Assembly: GCF_006715725.1 (NCBI RefSeq)
Contig: NZ_VFNU01000001.1
Coordinates: 3,906,001 to 3,970,000 of the forward strand
Direction of reading: 5' to 3'
DNA length: 64,000 bases
From: Nocardioides sp. SLBN-35
GTDB taxonomy: Bacteria; Actinomycetota; Actinomycetes; Propionibacteriales; Nocardioidaceae
The notes below the pieces were generated by a model that was not told where the DNA came from, made no database searches, and was given only the letters and a program-made list of their open reading frames with translations. A program made the translations under genes and the position numbers. This document shows positions 48,728-58,210 of the stretch, piece by piece. Every line of letters begins with the position of its first letter. Positions within the stretch are counted from its first letter, which is position 1.

Positions 48728-49612
48728 TCAGGTGAAGATGCCGTAGTGCAGCAGCAGCCAGATCGGCGCGATCGTGGCGAGCAGCGAGTCGAGGCGGTCC
48801 ATCAGGCCGCCGTGGCCGGGGATGACCTGGCTCATGTCCTTGATGCCGAGGTCCCGCTTGATGACCGACTCGCACAGGTCGCCGAGCGTGGCCATGACGA
48901 CCGCGATCAGGCCGAGCGCGACACCGATCCACCAGTCGCCGTCGAGGAGGTAGACCACGAGCGCCACACCGGCGGCGACGGTGGCCACGGCCGAGCCGGC
49001 GAAGCCCTCCCAGGACTTCTTGGGCGAGATGACCGGCGCCATCGGGTGCTTGCCGAAGAGCACGCCGGCGACGTACCCGCCGATGTCGGAGGCGATCGTC
49101 ACCAGGATGAACGTGATGATCCCCTTCACGCCCGGGTCGTCCAGGCCACCGCCGTCACGGCCGCCCTCGGCGAGCATGAGCGCGACGAACGAGCCCAGGA
49201 AGGGCACGTAGACCAAGGCGAACACCGAGGCGGTGGCGTTCTTGACGTAGCCGTCGATGCCGCGGCGCAGCAGCCACAGCATGATCACCAGGGCGCTCAC
49301 GGCGGTCGCCGTCACCAGGGCCGCGGAGCCCCACAGGTAGGCGACGACGACCATCACGACGCCGCCGATCATCAGCGGCTGCTCGGGCAGGTCGATGTCC
49401 TTGGCGAGCAGCCCCTTGCGCAGCTCCCACACCGCGACGACCACGGCGATCGCGACGATCACCATGAACGCCGGCTTCCAGAACAGCAGTGAGGCCGCGA
49501 TCGCGCTGAGCAGCACGACCGCGGAGCCGACCGCCGCCTTCAGGTCCCGGCCGGCGCGGCCGTGGTCCTTCTTCGGGGCAGCGCCGTTCGCGGACGGAGT
49601 CGTCGAGGACAT
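48728..49612 (-). CDS. cdsA: Phosphatidate cytidylyltransferase
   Basis: A 294-residue membrane protein with eight or more hydrophobic segments. It makes CDP-diacylglycerol from phosphatidate and CTP. The signature is SDIGGYVAGVLFGKHPMAPVISPKKSWEG and the C-terminal GDLCESVIKRDLGIKD-MSQVIPGHGGLMDRLDS carries the conserved aspartates. The order cdsA after frr and pyrH is the standard actinobacterial arrangement. Confidence 0.95.
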   Translation of the reverse strand: MSSTTPSANGAAPKKDHGRAGRDLKAAVGSAVVLLSAIAASLLFWKPAFMVIVAIAVVVAVWELRKGLLAKDIDLPEQPLMIGGVVMVVVAYLWGSAALVTATAVSALVIMLWLLRRGIDGYVKNATASVFALVYVPFLGSFVALMLAEGGRDGGGLDDPGVKGIITFILVTIASDIGGYVAGVLFGKHPMAPVISPKKSWEGFAGSAVATVAAGVALVVYLLDGDWWIGVALGLIAVVMATLGDLCESVIKRDLGIKDMSQVIPGHGGLMDRLDSLLATIAPIWLLLHYGIFT

Positions 49613-49637
49613 CGAGGGCGGGAGCGTGGCGAGGTCG

Positions 49638-50195
49638 TCAGACCTCGAGCAGCTCGGCTTCCTTGTTCTTGAGCAGCTCGTCGATCGCGTCGGTGTGCTT
49701 CTTGGTGAGGCCGTCGAGACGCTTCTCGGCGCCGGTGACGTCGTCCTTGCCGACCTCGCCGTCCTTCTCGAGCTTCTCCAGGCCCTGCTTGGCCTTCTGG
49801 CGCACCTGGCGTACGGCGACCTTGCCGCCCTCGGCCTTCTCCTTGGCGAGCTTGATGAACTCCTTGCGGCGCTCCTCGGTCAGCTCGGGGAAGACGCAGC
49901 GCAGCTGCTTGCCGTCGCTGGACGGGTTGACGCCCAGGTCGGAGTCGCGGATCGCCTTCTCCACGTTGTTGAGCGCGCCGACGTCGTACGGCGACACGAT
50001 GATGATCCGCGCCTCGGGCGAGGCGAAGGACGCCAGCTGCTGCAGCGGCGTCGGGGTGCCGTAGTAGTCGACCATGATCTTGCTGAACATGCTGGGGTGC
50101 GCGCGCCCGGCGCGGATCGCCGCGAACTCCTCACGGGTCGCGTCGACCGACTTGCCCATCTTCTGGTCGGCCTCGTTGAGGGTGTCGTTGATCAC
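49638..50195 (-). CDS. frr: Ribosome recycling factor
   Basis: A 185-residue factor that, with EF-G, splits ribosomes after termination. The family blocks are KSVDATREEFAAIRAGRAHP, PLQQLASFASPEARII, ANVEKAIRDSDLGVNPSSDG (here NNVEKAI) and the C-terminal helix. The start is GTG with AAGGAG before it. It is the expected length. It lies 25 bases upstream of cdsA. Confidence 0.96.
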   Translation of the reverse strand: MINDTLNEADQKMGKSVDATREEFAAIRAGRAHPSMFSKIMVDYYGTPTPLQQLASFASPEARIIIVSPYDVGALNNVEKAIRDSDLGVNPSSDGKQLRCVFPELTEERRKEFIKLAKEKAEGGKVAVRQVRQKAKQGLEKLEKDGEVGKDDVTGAEKRLDGLTKKHTDAIDELLKNKEAELLEV

Positions 50196-50246
50196 CGGTT
50201 CTCCTTCGTTGCCTTCTGCTCGCCTGTTCAGCCGGTCCAGCGTGTC

Positions 50247-50960
50247 TCAGCCTGCGCTGACCCGCGTGCCGATCCTCTCACCCTGCACGACCCGCAGGAT
50301 GTTGCCCTCGGGCTCCATGCCGAACACGATCATCGGCAGCTTGTTCTCGCCGCACAGCGCGAACGCGGTCTGGTCCATGATCCGCAGGCCCTGGGCGATC
50401 GCGTCGTCGTAGGTCAGCTCGTCGTACTTCGTCGCGGTCGGGTCGACGTTCGGGTCGGCGCTGTAGACACCGTCGACGCCGTTCTTGGCGACCAGCACGA
50501 CGTCGCACCGGCTCTCCAGCGCGCGCTGGACGGCGACGGTGTCGGTCGAGAAGTACGGCAGGCCCATCCCGGCGCCGAAGATGACCACGCGGCCCTTCTC
50601 CATGTGCCGGATCGCGCGCCGCGGGATGTAGGGCTCGGCGACCTGGCCCATCGTGATCGCGGTCTGCACGCGGGTCTCGACGCCCTGCTTCTCCAGGAAG
50701 TCCTGGAGGGCGAGGCAGTTCATGACGATGCCGAGCATGCCCATGTAGTCGGCCCGGACCCGGTCCATGCCGCGGGTCTGCAGCTCGGCGCCGCGGAAGA
50801 AGTTGCCGCCGCCGGTGACGACGGCGATCTGCACGCCGGCGTCGGCCACGGCCTTCACCTCCTTGGCGATGGCCTGCACGACGTCGGGATCGACCCCGAC
50901 CTTGCCACCGCCGAACACCTCACCGGAGAGCTTCAGGAGGACGCGCTTGTAACCGGGCAC
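50247..50960 (-). CDS. pyrH: Uridylate kinase
   Basis: A 237-residue amino-acid-kinase-fold UMP kinase. Blocks: [49 protein letters not shown] (here [12 protein letters not shown]) and [12 protein letters not shown]. Start GTG 50960, 43 bases after the small membrane-protein gene stop. Usual gene order is tsf-pyrH-frr; here a three-gene operon lies between tsf and pyrH. Confidence 0.96.
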   Translation of the reverse strand: MPGYKRVLLKLSGEVFGGGKVGVDPDVVQAIAKEVKAVADAGVQIAVVTGGGNFFRGAELQTRGMDRVRADYMGMLGIVMNCLALQDFLEKQGVETRVQTAITMGQVAEPYIPRRAIRHMEKGRVVIFGAGMGLPYFSTDTVAVQRALESRCDVVLVAKNGVDGVYSADPNVDPTATKYDELTYDDAIAQGLRIMDQTAFALCGENKLPMIVFGMEPEGNILRVVQGERIGTRVSAG

Positions 50961-51003
50961 GAGGTGACCTTACCGGGCGGACGCGGCACCTCCGCATTGC
51001 GCC

Positions 51004-51300
51004 TCATTGCACCCGCTGCACCCGTTGGCGGTAGTTGTCGCTGTTGTCACCGTCGATGTCGGAGTCCCGAGTCTTCGAGATGTGACCGACCTTCTCCTCG
51101 CCGCCCTGGACGGGCTGCGCCTCGATGAGGGTGTCCCGCTCGAACTGGTGGGACTTGTCGGTGTTGCGGTAGTAGCGGTAGAAGGCCCAGTACGTCGCCG
51201 CGCCGCCGGCGGGTCCGGCGGCGAGCAGCCAGACCGGCCCGTCGTCGGACGCCATCGGGACCAGCGCGGGGATCAGGGTCGTGATCAGGTCGAGTGTCAT
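51004..51300 (-). CDS. Small membrane protein of the SPFH-zinc-ribbon operon
   Basis: A 98-residue protein with one or two N-terminal hydrophobic segments (LITTLIPALVPMA and WLLAAGPAGGAATYWAFYRYY) and a polar tail with DTLIEAQPVQGGEEKVGH and an unusual end DIDGDNSDNYRQRVQRVQ. The ATG overlaps the zinc-ribbon gene stop (ATGA). Its position matches the small YdjH-like component of Bacillus ydj operons, but similarity was not tested. Confidence 0.65.
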   Translation of the reverse strand: MTLDLITTLIPALVPMASDDGPVWLLAAGPAGGAATYWAFYRYYRNTDKSHQFERDTLIEAQPVQGGEEKVGHISKTRDSDIDGDNSDNYRQRVQRVQ

Positions 51301-52553
51301 GCCGAGGCCACCAAGATCGCGCCGGCGATGCCTTCGAGGAAGGTGCCGACCGTGAATGCCGCGAGGAGCAGCTTGGGCTGGGAGACCGGGATGCTGCCCA
51401 TGGTCTCCCCCGTGCGGGCGTTGACCGCGATGTAGTGGAGCATGCCGTTGCTCTCCTGGCGGTAGGAGTAGAGCCACACCGGCAGGTACATCGACACCCA
51501 GCGTGAGCCGCCCACGTCGAGCTTCTCCTGCTCCCACCGCACGCCGCGGTCGAACCGGCCCAGCGACCCCCGGACCTCCGAGCGGCCGATGGAGAGCAGC
51601 TGGTCCTCGAGGTGCGGGCGGACCGCCTCGACGTTGAGGTCGCGCTTCTCGCTGGTGAAGCCCACGAGGTAGCTGGCGTTCCACTTCACCGCGTTCTTCG
51701 TGTCGAACGGCAGGATCGTGTTGATGATGTTGTTGGTGTTGGCCGGCCCGATCTGGGCGCGCTCCGAGGATCCCTCGACGGTCAGGTCGTCGACCGTGAA
51801 CGAGACCTGTCGCGAGACCTGGTAGACGTCGGCGGCGTAGTAGGTGACGTTGTTGTCACCCTGCTTCTCCGTCCAGCGCCGGGTCTGGACCTCACCCTTG
51901 CCCCAGTACTGCGACTCCGCGCGGGCGTCGATGACGAGGTACGGCAGGTAGACGCCCAGGACGTTCTCCGGGACGAACTCCTTCTTGAACCGCTTGTGCG
52001 CGAAGAGCCGTCGCTTCGAGGCGAACTCGCGGATCTTCTCGACCGCCTCGTCCTTGGTCAACCGGAACGGCAGCACCGCGTCGGGTACGGCGCCGTTGGG
52101 GATCTGCTGGTTGACGTTGAGGGTGTGGCGGCACCAGTGGCAGCGGGCGTTGAGTGCGTGGGCCGTGTCGACGACGACCTCGGCACCACACGCCTCGCAC
52201 TTGAAGGTGAGCTGGTCCGCCGCGTCGGCCGCGATGTCCCCCGCACCGCTCGCGATGACCGTGCCTTCGAGCTGGTCGATGCCCTCGCCGAGGCCGAACT
52301 CCTCCTCGACGCGGGCCTCCTGCCACTCGTTGCGGCAGAACAGGCACACGAGCATGCCGGTCGAGCCGCGCAGCCGGACGTCGGTCGACCCGCACTTCGG
52401 GCAGCGGTTGAGGCCGTCCTTGAGCGACTCGTTGACGGTCTCGATGCTCGGGCCCGGCTCGGGCTCGGCCTTGGCCGCGGCGAGCTCCTCCTCCAGCGAC
52501 AGGGGTGGCCCGTCGAAGGTGGGCTGCTTCGGCTCGGCGGACTCCTGACTCAC
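51297..52553 (-). CDS. TFIIB-type zinc-ribbon membrane-stress protein
   Basis: A 418-residue protein. After an acidic N-terminus, two zinc ribbons: C-x2-C...C-x2-C (RCPKCGSTDV, LVCLFCRNEW) and FKCEACGAEVVVD with CHWCRH. The rest is a beta-rich region with KRFKKEFVPENVLGVYLPYLVIDARAE, SFTVDDLTVEGSSERAQ and a C-terminal hydrophobic segment (LLLAAFTVGTFLEGIAGAILVA). This is the layout of YdjG-type proteins that anchor phage-shock-like complexes. The GTG overlaps the SPFH stop. Confidence 0.75.
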   Translation of the reverse strand: MSQESAEPKQPTFDGPPLSLEEELAAAKAEPEPGPSIETVNESLKDGLNRCPKCGSTDVRLRGSTGMLVCLFCRNEWQEARVEEEFGLGEGIDQLEGTVIASGAGDIAADAADQLTFKCEACGAEVVVDTAHALNARCHWCRHTLNVNQQIPNGAVPDAVLPFRLTKDEAVEKIREFASKRRLFAHKRFKKEFVPENVLGVYLPYLVIDARAESQYWGKGEVQTRRWTEKQGDNNVTYYAADVYQVSRQVSFTVDDLTVEGSSERAQIGPANTNNIINTILPFDTKNAVKWNASYLVGFTSEKRDLNVEAVRPHLEDQLLSIGRSEVRGSLGRFDRGVRWEQEKLDVGGSRWVSMYLPVWLYSYRQESNGMLHYIAVNARTGETMGSIPVSQPKLLLAAFTVGTFLEGIAGAILVASA

Positions 52554-53755
52554 AGACCGAGCGCCTTCGCCTTCGCAGCGTCGTAGTCCTCCTGGGTGAT
52601 CAACCCGGCGTCGAGCATCTCCTTGGCGCGCTTGAGGACCGCCATCGGGTCCTCGGCGGCGGGGGCTGCGGGGGCGGCCGGAGCCGCGGGCGGGGCGGTC
52701 GCCGCCGGGGCGGCGGGCGCCTGAGCGGGCGGCACCGGCTGCTGCAGGCCGCCGAGACCCATGCCGCCGGTCGCCATGCCCATGCCGATCAGGCCACCCG
52801 GACCGGCGTTCTCGCCGGCCGCCTCGATGCCGGCCGCGACCGAGGCCTGGAGGTTGGAGTTGCCGCGCGACCCGGACAGCGCATCGGCACGCTGGACGTT
52901 CTTGAGGAGCTCACGGGTGTTGGCGTCGTACTCGATCGAGATGATGGCGGTCTTGACGATCTCCAGGCCGCGGTCGGTGCGCCACTGGTAGTTCTGCTCC
53001 ACCGCGGCGGACAGCGACTGGGCGAAGCCGATCGAGTCCTGCTGGAGCTTGGCGATGCGGTTCCCCTTGGCGGGGTCGTTGGTGTACATCGAGAACGCCG
53101 GCGCGAGCGAGCCGACGACCTCGTTGAACAGCTGCTCCCCGGCCGGGTTGTCGATGTCGGTGAAGTCGAACGCCTTGCGGCCGCCGATGACGTCGGCGGG
53201 CACGAAGTTGCGGATGAAGGTCAGCGGGTCGGTGATCTTCAGCGTGTAGGTGCCGCGGGTGATCGCGCCGACCTGGGTGTTGAGGAACGCGTCGTCCCAG
53301 TAGATCTCCGACTGGGTGCCGAACTTGTTGTTGGGCAGCTCCTTGAGCGTCACGAAGATCGCGGACTGCTGAGCGGAGGGACGCCCGCCGAACTTGAAGC
53401 GCTCCCAGCTCTGCTTGATCAGCGAGTCGACCAGGCCACCGCCGGTGAAGATCGACTGCGAGGCCGGGTCGTCGGAGTTCCAGATGTAGGCGCCCGGCTC
53501 GGCGGCGAAGCCGGTGAAGGCGCCGTCCTCCATCAGGACCAGGCCGTAGCCCTCGGGCACGATGATCTTCGACCCGTTGGTGATGACGCCCTCGGAGCCC
53601 TGGGTGTTGCTGCCCCGGCCGGCGTTCTGACCCTTGGCGACCGCCGGGAAGACCGCCACCGTCGAGCCCACGCCGTCGGGGACTCCGTAGAAGTCGACCC
53701 ACTGGTCGGCGAGGGTGCCGCCGATGGCACCGATTGCAGCCTGGATGAGTCCCAC
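52550..53755 (-). CDS. SPFH/virion-core-like protein with SHOCT tail
   Basis: A 401-residue protein of the YdjI-type SPFH (stomatin-prohibitin) family: GAIGGTLADQWVDFY, NGSKIIVPEGYGLVLMEDG and the repeated SPFH beta-core LTFIRNFVPADVIGG. A Pro/Ala linker (about 335-365) leads to a SHOCT domain, DPMAVLKRAKEMLDAGLITQEDYDAAKA. The GTG at 53755 has GGAGAG nine bases upstream. It is the first gene of an operon with the zinc-ribbon and small membrane proteins. The Bacillus relative works with PspA in membrane stress; no pspA is in this window. Confidence 0.82.
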   Translation of the reverse strand: MGLIQAAIGAIGGTLADQWVDFYGVPDGVGSTVAVFPAVAKGQNAGRGSNTQGSEGVITNGSKIIVPEGYGLVLMEDGAFTGFAAEPGAYIWNSDDPASQSIFTGGGLVDSLIKQSWERFKFGGRPSAQQSAIFVTLKELPNNKFGTQSEIYWDDAFLNTQVGAITRGTYTLKITDPLTFIRNFVPADVIGGRKAFDFTDIDNPAGEQLFNEVVGSLAPAFSMYTNDPAKGNRIAKLQQDSIGFAQSLSAAVEQNYQWRTDRGLEIVKTAIISIEYDANTRELLKNVQRADALSGSRGNSNLQASVAAGIEAAGENAGPGGLIGMGMATGGMGLGGLQQPVPPAQAPAAPAATAPPAAPAAPAAPAAEDPMAVLKRAKEMLDAGLITQEDYDAAKAKALGL

Positions 53756-53869
53756 GTGACGCTCTCCTTCTGACACCGATGTGCACCCGCGAGTGCGGGT
53801 GCGCAGGTCCGACACATGTCCGATGGCCGGGCGGCACAAACCTACCCCCTGGCAGGTGGCGGCACAGGT

Positions 53870-53916
53870 GAAAAACCAGACGGCCGGCGGCCACCCGAAG
53901 GTGACCACCGGCCGTC
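53870..53916 (-). terminator. Rho-independent terminator of rpsB-tsf
   Basis: On the minus strand ACGGCCGGTGGTCACC-TTCG-GGTGGCCGCCGGCCGT (16-bp arms, two mismatches, TTCG loop) is followed by CTGGTTTTTC. It lies 30 bases after the tsf stop and ends transcription before the SPFH operon. Confidence 0.85.
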
Positions 53917-53944
53917 GGTGCGATCAGTGCACCGGACCGTCAGG

Positions 53945-54754
53945 TCAGGCGCCGACCTCGAAGCGGGCGAACCGCTTGACAGTCGTGCCGGCGGCGTCGA
54001 GGACGGCCTTGACCGTCTTCTTCGACTCCGAGACCGACTCCTGCTCAAGGAGCACGAGCTCCTTGAAGAAGCCGCCCAGGCGACCCTCGACGATCTTCGC
54101 GACGGCAGCCTCGGGCTTGCCCTCCTCGATCGTCTTCTTGGTCAGGACGTCCTTCTCGGCGGCGACGATGTCCGCGGGGACCTCGTCGCGGGTGAGGTAC
54201 TGCGCCTTGAGGGCCGCCACCTGCATGGCGGCGCCGCGGGCGGCAGCCTCGTCGCCGTCGTACTCGACGATGACGCCGACGGCCGGCGGGAGGTCGGCCG
54301 CACGCTTGTGCAGGTAGACCGCGACGGGGCCGTCGAAGTACGCGACGTTGCCGAGCTCGATCTTCTCGCCGATGGTGATGGCGAGGCCCTCGACGACCTG
54401 GCCGACGGTGCTGTCGCCCAGCGGCAGCGCCTTGGCCGACTCGGTGTCGGTGGCCTTGCCCGCGTCGATCGCCTCGGCGATCTGCTGGGCGGCCTTGATG
54501 AACTCCTCGTTCTTCGCGACGAAGTCGGTCTCCGACTTCAGCTCGATGAGCGCGCCACCGGCGTTGGCCACCAGGCCGGCCGAGGTCTCGCGCTCGGCGC
54601 CGCGGGCGGCCGCCTTGGCGGCACCCTTGACACGGAGCAGCTCGACGGCCTTGTCGAAGTCGCCGTCGGTCTCGTCGAGCGCCTTCTTGCAGTCCATCAT
54701 GCCGGCGCTGGTCAGCTCGCGGAGCTTCTTGACGTCAGCAGCAGTGAATGCCAT
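53945..54754 (-). CDS. tsf: Elongation factor Ts
   Basis: A 269-residue nucleotide exchange factor for EF-Tu. The N-terminal UBA-like region [34 protein letters not shown] and the EF-Ts core [12 protein letters not shown] are visible. It follows rpsB as usual and is ended by the terminator at 53870-53916. Confidence 0.97.
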   Translation of the reverse strand: MAFTAADVKKLRELTSAGMMDCKKALDETDGDFDKAVELLRVKGAAKAAARGAERETSAGLVANAGGALIELKSETDFVAKNEEFIKAAQQIAEAIDAGKATDTESAKALPLGDSTVGQVVEGLAITIGEKIELGNVAYFDGPVAVYLHKRAADLPPAVGVIVEYDGDEAAARGAAMQVAALKAQYLTRDEVPADIVAAEKDVLTKKTIEEGKPEAAVAKIVEGRLGGFFKELVLLEQESVSESKKTVKAVLDAAGTTVKRFARFEVGA

Positions 54755-54796
54755 GGATCCTCGTTGTTTCTCGAAGGGGTGGACGGAGGGGAACGC

Positions 54797-55690
54797 TCAG
54801 GCCTCGGCCGGAGCGTCGGCCGCGGGGGTCTCCTCGGCAGCAGCCTCGGGAGCAGCCTCGGCGGCCGGGGCCTCCTCGGCGGGCGCCTCGGCGGTCTCCG
54901 TCGCCTCGGCGGCCGGAGCAGCGGCGTCACCCTCGAGGAGCTCGCGCTCCCACGCGGCGAGGGGCTCCTCGGCGGCGGGGCTCGAGGCCGAGCCGGCACC
55001 GGAGCGGGACATGAGGCCGTCGGCCGCGGCGTCCGCGATGACGCGGGTCAGCAGGCCCACGGCGCGGATGGCGTCGTCGTTGCCCGGGATCGGGAAGTCG
55101 ACGTCGTCGGGGTCGCAGTTGGAGTCGAGGATCGCGATGATCGGGATGCGCAGCTTGCGCGCCTCCTCGACGGCGAGGTGCTCCTTGTTGGTGTCGACGA
55201 TCCACACGGCCGACGGGACCCGGGACATCTCGCGGATGCCGCCGAGGGTCTTCTCGAGCTTGGCGTGCTCCCGCTTCATCTGCAGGAGCTCCTTCTTGGT
55301 CCGGTTCGAGCCGGCCACGTCGTCGAAGTCGACGTCGTCGAGCTCCTTGAGCCGGTTGATCCGCTGGTTCATCGTCGCGAAGTTGGTGAGCATGCCACCG
55401 AGCCAGCGCTGGTTGACGTAGGGCATGCCGACGCGGGTCGCCTGCTCGGCGATCGCCTCCTGGGCCTGCTTCTTCGTGCCGATGAACATGATCGTGCCGC
55501 CCTTGGCCACGGTCTCCTTGACGAAGGCGTAGCTGCGGTCGATGTAGGCCAGCGACTGCTGCAGGTCGATGATGTAGATGCCGTTGCGGTCCGTGAGGAT
55601 GAATCGCTTCATCTTCGGGTTCCAACGACGGGTCTGGTGTCCGAAGTGGACGCCGCTCTCGAGGAGCTGGCGCATGGTCACGACAGCCAT
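54797..55690 (-). CDS. rpsB: 30S ribosomal protein S2
   Basis: A 297-residue S2 protein. Diagnostic blocks: [46 protein letters not shown] (here [10 protein letters not shown]) and [16 protein letters not shown]. The last 50 residues are an Ala/Glu-rich extension common in high-GC actinobacteria. An AGGAGA ribosome site lies five bases before the ATG. Confidence 0.97.
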   Translation of the reverse strand: MAVVTMRQLLESGVHFGHQTRRWNPKMKRFILTDRNGIYIIDLQQSLAYIDRSYAFVKETVAKGGTIMFIGTKKQAQEAIAEQATRVGMPYVNQRWLGGMLTNFATMNQRINRLKELDDVDFDDVAGSNRTKKELLQMKREHAKLEKTLGGIREMSRVPSAVWIVDTNKEHLAVEEARKLRIPIIAILDSNCDPDDVDFPIPGNDDAIRAVGLLTRVIADAAADGLMSRSGAGSASSPAAEEPLAAWERELLEGDAAAPAAEATETAEAPAEEAPAAEAAPEAAAEETPAADAPAEA

Positions 55691-55994
55691 GATGTCTCCT
55701 ATTGCCTTGTTTCAGTTGGTCCTGTCGTCTGCACGCGACCCGACCTCCCGGACTGGTCCGGGAGGACTGAGGATCGACGCCCACGGGCGATCGGCTCCGG
55801 AGCGGAGCCGTCGTGGTCTGCGGACGAGCGAATTCCGGCCCAGGGCGGACCGGTACCCACCAGCGTACGGCGTCGGGCGCCCGTCGTACCAATCCGTGAC
55901 CTGGGCTCTCCACAGCCCCCGTCCACCCCGCCCCTCCTCCACAGCCCGACGCGCTCCCGCCGCCCCTGCCGGACCTGCCCCGCATCCTCGTCCC
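55691..55994. promoter_or_regulatory. rpsB leader and divergent intergenic region
   Basis: This 304-base gap separates rpsB from the divergent M23 gene. On the minus strand TACGCT (55867-55862) with a TTGGTA 19 bases upstream is the likely rpsB promoter, giving a leader near 165 bases. The leader holds a perfect hairpin CCTCCCGGAC-tg-GTCCGGGAGG (55744-55765). A role in S2 autoregulation is possible but not shown. Confidence 0.5.
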
Positions 55995-56600
55995 ATGACC
56001 CGCCCGCACCCCCTCCCCGCCCTGCTGGCCGTGGTCGCCGGACTGCTCACCGGACTCCTCGCCGGGCTGCTGGTCCAGGCGGCCCCCGCGCGGGCCGAAC
56101 CCGGCGGCACCCAGGATCCGGTCGGAGTCTGGCCGCTCCTCCCGGTGCCCGAGGTCGTGCGCCACTTCGACCCGCCCGACTCCCCCTACGGCGCCGGCCA
56201 CCGCGGCGTCGACCTCGCCGGGCACGCCGGCCAGCCGGTCCGCACCGCCCTGCCGGGGACCGTGGTGTTCGCCGGCCCGATCGCCGGTCGCGGCGTGGTC
56301 GTCGTCGGGCACGGCGCCACCCGCACGACCTACGAACCCGTCGCCGCCACGGCCACGGTCGGCACGACGCTCGCCGCCGGCCAGGTGATCGGCACACTCC
56401 AGCTGCCGGGATCGCACTGCTTCCCCCGAGCCTGCCTGCACTGGGGCTGGGTCGCCGGCGACACCTACCTCGACCCGCTGCGCCTCGTCGGCGCCGGCCC
56501 GGTCCGGCTGCTGCCGCTGTGGCGGGACCAACCCGTCGCTCGGGCGATCGGGCGACGTGGAGTTGCTACGATTGCTACGGACGTCGGGGCAACCCGATGA
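55995..56600 (+). CDS. M23 peptidoglycan peptidase, exported
   Basis: A 201-residue lysostaphin-type metallopeptidase. A signal peptide or anchor (LLAVVAGLLTGLLAGLLVQA, then APARAEP) precedes the domain: GAGHRGVDLAG has the first zinc His and Asp, and CLHWGWVAG is the C-terminal His motif. The natural end is probably near RLLPLW; the remaining 27 residues (RDQPVARAIGRRG and so on) are encoded by DNA that looks like the promoter of the toxin-antitoxin pair. The stop overlaps the antitoxin ATG (ATGA). Confidence 0.85.
   Translation: MTRPHPLPALLAVVAGLLTGLLAGLLVQAAPARAEPGGTQDPVGVWPLLPVPEVVRHFDPPDSPYGAGHRGVDLAGHAGQPVRTALPGTVVFAGPIAGRGVVVVGHGATRTTYEPVAATATVGTTLAAGQVIGTLQLPGSHCFPRACLHWGWVAGDTYLDPLRLVGAGPVRLLPLWRDQPVARAIGRRGVATIATDVGATR
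56563..56579. promoter_or_regulatory. Direct repeat at antitoxin promoter
   Basis: TTGCTACGA and TTGCTACGG stand in tandem 18 bases before the antitoxin ATG, inside the last codons of the M23 gene. They may be the operator and promoter of the phd-vapC pair. Confidence 0.4.
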
Positions 56601-56884
56601 ACGCGGCGATCGTCAGGAGCAGTGCCGTCGAGCGGATCCCCCATCGCGAGCTGCGCAAGAACAGCGCCGAGATCCTGCGGCGGGTGGCGGCGGGTGAGTC
56701 GTTCGAGATCACCAACCACGGCGAGGTGGTCGCGATCCTGCGCCAGCCCTCCGCCGACGACCTCTGGCACGCCGAGATGGCGCGGCCGGCAACGAGGAGC
56801 CGGGGTTGGAACACCATCAGGCCCGTCAAGGCGAAGCGTCCGATGCAGGACGTTCTCGACGAGCTTCGCGAGGACCGGCTGTGA
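56597..56884 (+). CDS. Phd/YefM-type antitoxin
   Basis: A 95-residue antitoxin. The N-terminal DNA-binding half has the Phd/YefM pattern: RIPHRELRKNSAEILRRVAAGESFEITNHGEVVAILR. The C-terminal half (KAKRPMQDVLDELREDR) should wrap the toxin. The ATG overlaps the M23 stop and the TGA overlaps the vapC GTG, so three genes are coupled. Confidence 0.88.
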   Translation: MNAAIVRSSAVERIPHRELRKNSAEILRRVAAGESFEITNHGEVVAILRQPSADDLWHAEMARPATRSRGWNTIRPVKAKRPMQDVLDELREDRL

Positions 56885-57267
56885 AGCTCTACGTGGACAC
56901 CTCAGCCGTGGTGAAGCTCATCGCCGACGAGGCCGAGAGCGAAGCGCTCAGGGACTACTTGAACGGGTTCGACCCCGGGCGCATCTTCTCCTCCGAGCTG
57001 CTGGTGACCGAGGTCCGCAGAGCTGCGATGCGCAACGAGATCGAGCAGAGCCTGGCGACCGAGGTGCTCGAATCGATCAGCCTGTTCGAGATGAGCTCTC
57101 CCCTGCTGCAGCACGCCGGCCTTCTGCCGGACCCCACGCTTCGCGGTCTCGACGCGATCCACCTGGCGACGGCACTGCGGCACGGCGCGGAGGTTCTGGT
57201 CTGCTACGACAGCCGACTGCGCACGGCTGCCGAACGACAGGGCCTCGTCACCACCGCGCCGGCGTGA
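56881..57267 (+). CDS. VapC-type PIN-domain toxin
   Basis: A 128-residue PIN ribonuclease. The acidic residues of the metal site are D6 (YVDTSAV), E44 (LVTEVRR), D91 (LDAIHLATA) and D110 (CYDSRL). It is toxic to the cell when the antitoxin is lost. It overlaps the antitoxin by four bases and ends eight bases before the convergent xerC gene. Confidence 0.88.
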   Translation: MKLYVDTSAVVKLIADEAESEALRDYLNGFDPGRIFSSELLVTEVRRAAMRNEIEQSLATEVLESISLFEMSSPLLQHAGLLPDPTLRGLDAIHLATALRHGAEVLVCYDSRLRTAAERQGLVTTAPA

Positions 57268-57274
57268 CCCGCGC

Positions 57275-58210
57275 TCAGGCCCTCGGGTGCGCCTGCTGGT
57301 AGGCGCGCCGCAACCGGTCGGTGGTGACGTGGGTGTAGCGCTGGGTGGTGGCCAGCGAGGCGTGCCCGAGCAGTTCCTGGACGGAGCGCAGGTCGGCCCC
57401 ACCCTCGAGGAGGTGGGTGGCAGCGGTGTGCCGCAGGCCGTGGGGTCCCAGGTCGGGGGCTCCGGGGACGTCGGCGAGCCGGCGGTGGACCAGGCTGCGG
57501 ACGGCCCGCTGCCCGATCGGGCCGCCCCGGGCGCCGAGGAACAGGGCCGGACCGGATCCGGGGCGCGCCAACGCTGGGCGGCCCTGCGCGAGCCAGCGGT
57601 CGAGTGCCGCGGCGGCCGGCTGGCCGAACGGCACCGCACGCTCCTTGCGACCCTTGCCGAAGACCCGCACGACATTGCGGTCGCGGTCAACGTCGTCGAC
57701 GGCGAGCCCGCAGAGCTCGCCGACGCGCATGCCGGTCGCGTACAGCAGCTCGAGCATCGCCACGTCCCGCAGGCCCACCGGGCTGCCGTCGTCGGCGAGC
57801 TCGGCGGCGGCTCCGATCAGCCGGGTGGCCTCGTCGACCCGCAGCACGTCGGGCAGGGTGCGGTGCGGGCGCGGTGACCCGAGCGCCGAGCCGACGTCGC
57901 TGTGCGTGCGGCCGGTGCGGGCCAGCCACCCGGTGAAGACCCGCGCCGCGGTGGCTCGGCGGGCCAGCGTCGTACGGGACAGGCCCATGGTCTGCTGCTT
58001 GGCGAGCCAGCTGCGCAGGGTCCGCAGGTCGAGCTCGTCGACGCCGGCGAGGCCGAGCCGGCCGGCGTGCTCGAGCAGGCCGGCGATATCGCCCACGTAG
58101 GCCCGGACGGTGTGCTCGGTCAGGTCGCGCTCGGCGACGAGGTGGCGCTCGTAGTCGCCCAACACACGGGCGAACGCCTCGGGCAGCTTGTCTTCGTCGG
58201 CGGCGCTCAC
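57275..58210 (-). CDS. xerC: Tyrosine recombinase XerC
   Basis: A 311-residue site-specific recombinase for chromosome dimer resolution. Catalytic residues: R162 (TGMRVGEL), K186 (FGKGRKE), H257-x2-R260 ([11 protein letters not shown]), H283 (LGHASL) and Y292 (TQRYTHV). The N-terminal SAM-like core-binding domain is at residues 10-95. The GTG at 58210 has a TACGAT -10 six bases upstream inside the dprA 3' end, and overlaps the dprA stop by four bases. Confidence 0.95.
   Translation of the reverse strand: MSAADEDKLPEAFARVLGDYERHLVAERDLTEHTVRAYVGDIAGLLEHAGRLGLAGVDELDLRTLRSWLAKQQTMGLSRTTLARRATAARVFTGWLARTGRTHSDVGSALGSPRPHRTLPDVLRVDEATRLIGAAAELADDGSPVGLRDVAMLELLYATGMRVGELCGLAVDDVDRDRNVVRVFGKGRKERAVPFGQPAAAALDRWLAQGRPALARPGSGPALFLGARGGPIGQRAVRSLVHRRLADVPGAPDLGPHGLRHTAATHLLEGGADLRSVQELLGHASLATTQRYTHVTTDRLRRAYQQAHPRA

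Noticed and set aside
53816..56572. A 1,000-codon frame on the plus strand crossing tsf and rpsB
   Set aside because: Only its last part, in the antitoxin gene, is real; the rest is antisense to conserved genes.
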